From Singulisphaera sp. GP187 (GTDB taxonomy: Bacteria; Planctomycetota; Phycisphaerae; Phycisphaerales; SM1A02): a stretch of 64,000 bases of DNA. Shown in pieces: positions 60,181-64,000 of this stretch. The notes below the pieces were generated by a model, which was not told the origin of the DNA, did not search any database, and saw only the letters and a program-made list of their open reading frames with translations. Location: the NCBI GenBank assembly GCA_945862215.1, contig CAMAXY010000005.1, positions 21,466-85,465 on the forward strand, given 5' to 3'. Positions within the stretch are counted from its first letter, which is position 1; the number at the start of each line of letters is the position of its first letter. Made by a program: the position numbers and the translations under genes.

Positions 60181-60739
60181 AACCAGTTACGCCATCCTGA
60201 ATCAATTGACTATTCGTTGGATCTATGAACGGGCCTATGACGGAAGTGCAGGCGCAAGTACTGCCACCACAATTAGCGTGCGTGATGAAGACCCATCCGC
60301 TTCCACACTTGCATACACATCCGAACGTGTATCCACCCACAGCGACAGCCTCTCCAACCACGACGCTCTCGCCAGGCTCAAGCGAGATGAGTTCGCCGCC
60401 GTCGAGAGTGATGAGCAGCGAGGTTGCACATCCTTCATTGACCAGCACCCCATCCACAATGGAGTCAAACACTTGAACTTCGGTTCCAACAGTGATCCAA
60501 GATTGATCAATGAGCGTCCAACTGGCGGTCGAAACAGAAGTTCCAGACAGCACCATCACTCCTGATTCTGCGAGATGATTCGTGCAATCCGGCAAGAAGC
60601 GATTCAGTGGCGCCGGATTTGATTGGTGCGCTGTTGCAAGGATTGTGCAAATGATGGTGACACTCGCCGCGGCGATCCCAGCAATCAATACTGGAAATGA
60701 AAAGGCGCGCTTTGGATTGATGGCTTGAAGCAGTTTCAT
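60158..60739 (-). CDS. Secreted/anchored protein with Cys-rich C-terminus
   Basis: N-terminal TM, then CVCKCGSGWVFITHANCGGSTCACTS; divergent from padR. Confidence 0.6.
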   Translation of the reverse strand: MKLLQAINPKRAFSFPVLIAGIAAASVTIICTILATAHQSNPAPLNRFLPDCTNHLAESGVMVLSGTSVSTASWTLIDQSWITVGTEVQVFDSIVDGVLVNEGCATSLLITLDGGELISLEPGESVVVGEAVAVGGYTFGCVCKCGSGWVFITHANCGGSTCACTSVIGPFIDPTNSQLIQDGVTGCKSGWGR

Positions 60740-60795
60740 AGCGGTCTCCGTGTAGAAAGGAAGAAGTTGCATGCATCCACGATGGATGCCATTTG

Positions 60796-60818
60796 TATGC
60801 ATAGTATATCTATGCATA
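60796..60818. promoter_or_regulatory. Candidate PadR operator 1
   Basis: Perfect inverted repeat TATGCATAG-TATAT-CTATGCATA. Confidence 0.65.
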
Positions 60819-60880
60819 AGCAGTTGTCAACTCCTTAGCGTTTTTTTAAATTTTCTGAAGAGTCTGGATTTGCACACGAA

Positions 60881-60897
60881 GCATAGATAGACTATGC
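60881..60897. promoter_or_regulatory. Candidate PadR operator 2, overlapping the padR start
   Basis: GCATAG-ATAGA-CTATGC; shares the CATAG-N5-CTATG core with operator 1. Confidence 0.65.
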
Positions 60898-61259
60898 GTA
60901 TGACTATTGACCCTATGGGCGCCCCGCCAGGCACGTTGGACATGATGATTTTGTCGCTCTTGGTCGAAGAGCCTTTGCATGGTTACTTGTTGGCTCGACG
61001 GATCGAAGAGCGCAGCGGCGGGGTCCTCGGAATTGAAGAAGGGTCGCTCTACCCAGCACTGCAACGATTGCGCAAGCGAAAGGTTGTTTCGGATGAGTGG
61101 CTCACACAGGAGAGCGGGCGAAAAATTCGGGTGTATTCGATTACACGCGCGGGTCGTAAGGAACTCGTGCAGACTGCTGGGCAATGGCGAACAGTCAATG
61201 CTGCAGTCGAGAAAATTATCCAAAGCATAAAAGGGGAGCGCAGTGTCCGACTTACCTAG
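60894..61259 (+). CDS. PadR family transcriptional regulator
   Basis: PPGTLDMMILSLLVEEPLHGYLLARRIEERSGGVLGIEEGSLYPALQRLRKRKVV...YSITRAGRKEL. Start may be ATG 60900. Confidence 0.93.
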   Translation: MRMTIDPMGAPPGTLDMMILSLLVEEPLHGYLLARRIEERSGGVLGIEEGSLYPALQRLRKRKVVSDEWLTQESGRKIRVYSITRAGRKELVQTAGQWRTVNAAVEKIIQSIKGERSVRLT

Positions 61260-61920
61260 CGAGAGTGAAGAACTTCGTCTGGAGATGGAAACTCATCTCT
61301 CGATGCTCGAGGAGGACGCACGAAAGTCGGGCGCATCATCATCCGATGCCACACGCGATGCCGAGAAGCGATTTGGCAGTGCCGCAGATCACTTTCGAGA
61401 ATCGCTTGCCGAGTGGACGCACAAGCAGCGATCGTTACGGAACACGCTGATCGCGATTGCGCTCGGTGCCGTTGTTATTTCTGCAGTCGGAATCGTCGTC
61501 AATGTTCGATTGTTAAACGACTTGCGCACGACCGTCTCTGGTTGGGTTGAACGATCGAGCAATTCGGTTCCGGAGCTTGGGAAGTTTCGCTACGAGGGCA
61601 TCATGGTTGAAGTCACATGGGTGAGCGCTGTAGGAGTGGTTCGCAGCGACATGCCCATGATGGTGGCCGATTGGCGGGTGCTCACGGCGCCAGTTTCGAG
61701 TCAATGTCGCGAGCGAGAGTTCGCGATGATTGAATTCGAGGTCACCGACGCGATTGAGCCGTACTTTCTTGGCGTTCCCGTTGGCACCAAATTGACCTGC
61801 ACTCCCAAGGCGCTGATTGCGATTGATTGGCATTCCGCACAACCACCAACGTCATTTTCCGATTGGCTACGTCAGGCTGGAGGGGCAATCAGGCTGATTC
61901 GATGTGTGGAATGTCCATGA
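61243..61920 (+). CDS. PadR-associated membrane protein (permease-prefix-like N-terminus)
   Basis: GTG start overlapping padR; LRLEMETHLSMLEEDARKSGASSSDATRDAEKRFGSAADHFRE followed by one TM helix. Confidence 0.65.
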   Translation: MSDLPSESEELRLEMETHLSMLEEDARKSGASSSDATRDAEKRFGSAADHFRESLAEWTHKQRSLRNTLIAIALGAVVISAVGIVVNVRLLNDLRTTVSGWVERSSNSVPELGKFRYEGIMVEVTWVSAVGVVRSDMPMMVADWRVLTAPVSSQCREREFAMIEFEVTDAIEPYFLGVPVGTKLTCTPKALIAIDWHSAQPPTSFSDWLRQAGGAIRLIRCVECP

Positions 61921-61963
61921 ATTGAGGGCGTTCGTTGCGATTACGGACTGGACTTGCTCAATC

Positions 61964-62935
61964 TCAGTGGTCACGGGCGAGGTTCACACTGAGGTTCACA
62001 CTGAGGTTCACACTGAGGTTCACATAGTCAGGGCGATCCGCCACATCGGCATGGATGAAGCTGCGCACGACCCGAGCGTGATGAAGGAGAAAGACGCCTG
62101 GCATCTGTGTGCCATCACCGTCGAGTGCACCGGGATGATGACCAGCGAGCAGCGACGTGAATCCACGCCACCACACGCCAAATCCCAGCAACTGTGCGAA
62201 CCGTCCACGGCGCAGACCGAGCACGCGATAAAGTCGGCGCTCTGGATCTGCGATAGCAGGTACATCGCCGAGTCCATAGTGAGCAGTAAAAGCAACAAAC
62301 GACTCCGCACTGCCCATATGTATGAGGACAAGACGGGTGCCGTTTTTCTCAATGCTGTGGCGACTCGCTGCGAGATCTGCGAGCGCTTCACGGCAGAAGC
62401 TGCAGCCTGAATGGCGCAGGAAAACTAAGAGCACCGGACTTTCGTTGGAGAGATCCGCGAGGCTGCTGCCGTTGCTAGTCAGCGTCTCCTTCAGCAGAGT
62501 GGATTCATCCGGCAATGTCTCTGCGCCAGCGTCGCTGAGATAAGCCGTCCAAGCGTGTCTGAGTATGAGCGCAAAGGGCACCCACCAAATGAGATCATTG
62601 GTGATGCAGTTCAGCGCAAAGGCCCATGGCAGCTGCTCGGTCCACAGCGCTTGGATCATGCCCAGTGGACCGAAGACCTTTCCGAGAAACCCCACTAGCA
62701 CGATCGGCCAATGTCGCACGGGATCAAAGGCGGCGATGGCATAGCCGATGCCGTAAACGCCCACGATCATCCCGATGCATTGCCAGAACTGCGGGTAATT
62801 GGGTTGCGGCATGCGCAACCAATCAAAAATTGCGCCAGGAAATAGCACTGCGAAACCGCCCCAGAGCACGTTGTAGAGTCCGGCGGCGAGCAAGACATTT
62901 CGCATCCAGCGCGGTGATGAAGAGCGGGTGTTCAT
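61964..62935 (-). CDS. Multi-TM domain fused to a SelL/AhpC-TSA-like thioredoxin-fold domain
   Basis: Four TM-like segments (VLLAAGLYNVLWGGFAVLFPG etc.), then VLLVFLRHSGCSFCREALADLAA with CxxC. ORF continues to 63109. Confidence 0.75.
   Translation of the reverse strand: MNTRSSSPRWMRNVLLAAGLYNVLWGGFAVLFPGAIFDWLRMPQPNYPQFWQCIGMIVGVYGIGYAIAAFDPVRHWPIVLVGFLGKVFGPLGMIQALWTEQLPWAFALNCITNDLIWWVPFALILRHAWTAYLSDAGAETLPDESTLLKETLTSNGSSLADLSNESPVLLVFLRHSGCSFCREALADLAASRHSIEKNGTRLVLIHMGSAESFVAFTAHYGLGDVPAIADPERRLYRVLGLRRGRFAQLLGFGVWWRGFTSLLAGHHPGALDGDGTQMPGVFLLHHARVVRSFIHADVADRPDYVNLSVNLSVNLSVNLARDH
61979..62024. repeat. 12-bp tandem repeat (GAGGTTCACACT), about 3.8 units, at the C-terminus of the 61964 CDS
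   Basis: Encodes NLSVNLSVNLSVNL on the minus strand. Confidence 0.93.
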
Positions 62936-63158
62936 AGGTGTGTTGACTCTGTTGTGATTCTCAAGCAATCGTCGATGCTTGGTTTGTACATCCCACTGCA
63001 CTTCCTCACTTTCAGTGGACACAATTGAGCGAACATTCTTACTCATTTTAGTATCCACGGAATCGGGTGTGTCCAGGCCGACTTCGTCCATTCTCTCTAT
63101 CACATTCACGAGGTCCCGTCAGGAATGTCCTGTAACTTAGAAACACGAGGATATACAC

Positions 63159-64000
63159 ATGCACCTTTCTGCTCTATTTCTTTGGGTGATTCTGGCACTT
63201 TGTGGTGACGTTAAGCCCAAGACGCTCGATGATTTCGTCCACGCAGGAGTGGGTTATCTTCAACCAGCTTGGCCGGCCAAGTCGACTCTCACTCAGAATG
63301 AAATCGCTCGTTGGCGAGGGATTCTCGGTGCAACTGATGGGCAGATGGTGGTGATCGAGCGGATGTACCAAGACCATCTTCGTGACGTGCACAACCCATA
63401 TCTCGAGCGCGAGGTTCCGCGATATCTGGCGAAGGCGGCAGAAGCCTCGGTCGCGTTTCAAACTTATGGAATGACATCGATCGAGTTCAACACTGCTTGG
63501 ATGGATGTTTCTCGCTCGTCCACACAACTGATGAACTCTTCGGCAGAACTCGAATTGAAATTTATTGATTCGCTTGAACCTCTCTTACTGCCAGACCAGA
63601 TCAAGGGGATGCATGTGCTGCGTGGTTTCGCTTCACGGCGAAAGTCGCGAAGTGTTGTTTCGACGGACCGGTGGATCCTTTTGGAACTTCGAGAAGTGTG
63701 GGATCGGTTGGTGGTGCAGGGGGTGGATGTTTCGCAGCGGCTCGCTGTCAGTGAACGGCTTGGGGAGTATGAACAATCGCTCACTGCATTGCTCGATCAA
63801 TGGAGCACATCCCAACGCGATGCTGGGCGGAAGATTCAATTGGGGTTCTCCGCTGCAGCGCGTGATGGATACGAGGATCCACAATTCGATCCAAAGCAAA
63901 TCTGGGCTCGATCGGCCGCGTTGACGAAGCGCATTCGAGAACTCCATTTGAGCGTCAACATCGAATTGCTGACGCTCGTCTCACCGGACGTCGCTCGGGA
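63159..64000 (+). CDS. Secreted protein of unknown function, paralog of the 37008-38267 product (truncated by window end)
   Basis: Open frame from ATG 63159 to the edge, missing from the ORF track because it has no stop: MHLSALFLWVILALCGDVKPKTLDDFVHAGVG...HNPYLEREVPRYLAKAAEAS...STDRWILLELREVWDRL. Confidence 0.85.
   Translation, partial: MHLSALFLWVILALCGDVKPKTLDDFVHAGVGYLQPAWPAKSTLTQNEIARWRGILGATDGQMVVIERMYQDHLRDVHNPYLEREVPRYLAKAAEASVAFQTYGMTSIEFNTAWMDVSRSSTQLMNSSAELELKFIDSLEPLLLPDQIKGMHVLRGFASRRKSRSVVSTDRWILLELREVWDRLVVQGVDVSQRLAVSERLGEYEQSLTALLDQWSTSQRDAGRKIQLGFSAAARDGYEDPQFDPKQIWARSAALTKRIRELHLSVNIELLTLVSPDVAR

Noticed and set aside
61964-62935. Selenoprotein (Sec) in the SelL-like domain
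   Set aside because: The CxxC positions are ordinary Cys codons with no in-frame TGA.

Overview
The window reads as a bacterial chromosome segment, probably from a Phycisphaerae-type planctomycete. This is inferred from an adjacent DUF1501/PSD1 (planctomycete cytochrome c) pair, a beta-helix protein with a C-terminal dockerin, and many small-lipoprotein operons. Most of it is housekeeping: lipB, lepA, rimO, a nucleosidase-nadD fusion, aroB, parA, mraZ, csrA, nfu, dapF, an ast-like cluster, folE, folD, purC, mfd, rplI, a CBS-domain cysteine synthase, rsmJ, rsmE, two tRNA-Glu and one tRNA-Ala. Two parts stand out. (1) The mraZ-csrA intergenic region (about 26116-26357) encodes a row of stem-loops that present ANGGA/AGGA motifs in their apical loops (AUGGAU, ACGGAC, AUGGAU, AUGGAU, AGGAU), followed by a strong intrinsic terminator and then csrA. 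This is a candidate CsrA-sequestering RNA derived from the mraZ 3' end. (2) A family of composite palindromic repeats (unit about 330 bp) occurs at four loci (17.8-18.5, 36.6-37.0, 39.7-40.2 and 60.1 kb), always at gene 3' ends. Its R1 half folds into a long nested hairpin with an apparent compensatory change between copies, and its R2 half is a second palindrome. Two of the loci bracket an accessory island that holds a decayed IS3-family element and a secreted protein with a paralog at the right edge of the window. Other observations include a three-box MraZ operator, paired PadR-type operators, repeated short tandem-repeat expansions at gene 3' ends, an orphan NrdJ C-terminal-like protein and several uncharacterised coupled gene pairs. 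All product calls come from reading motifs by eye; no database search or folding calculation was run.
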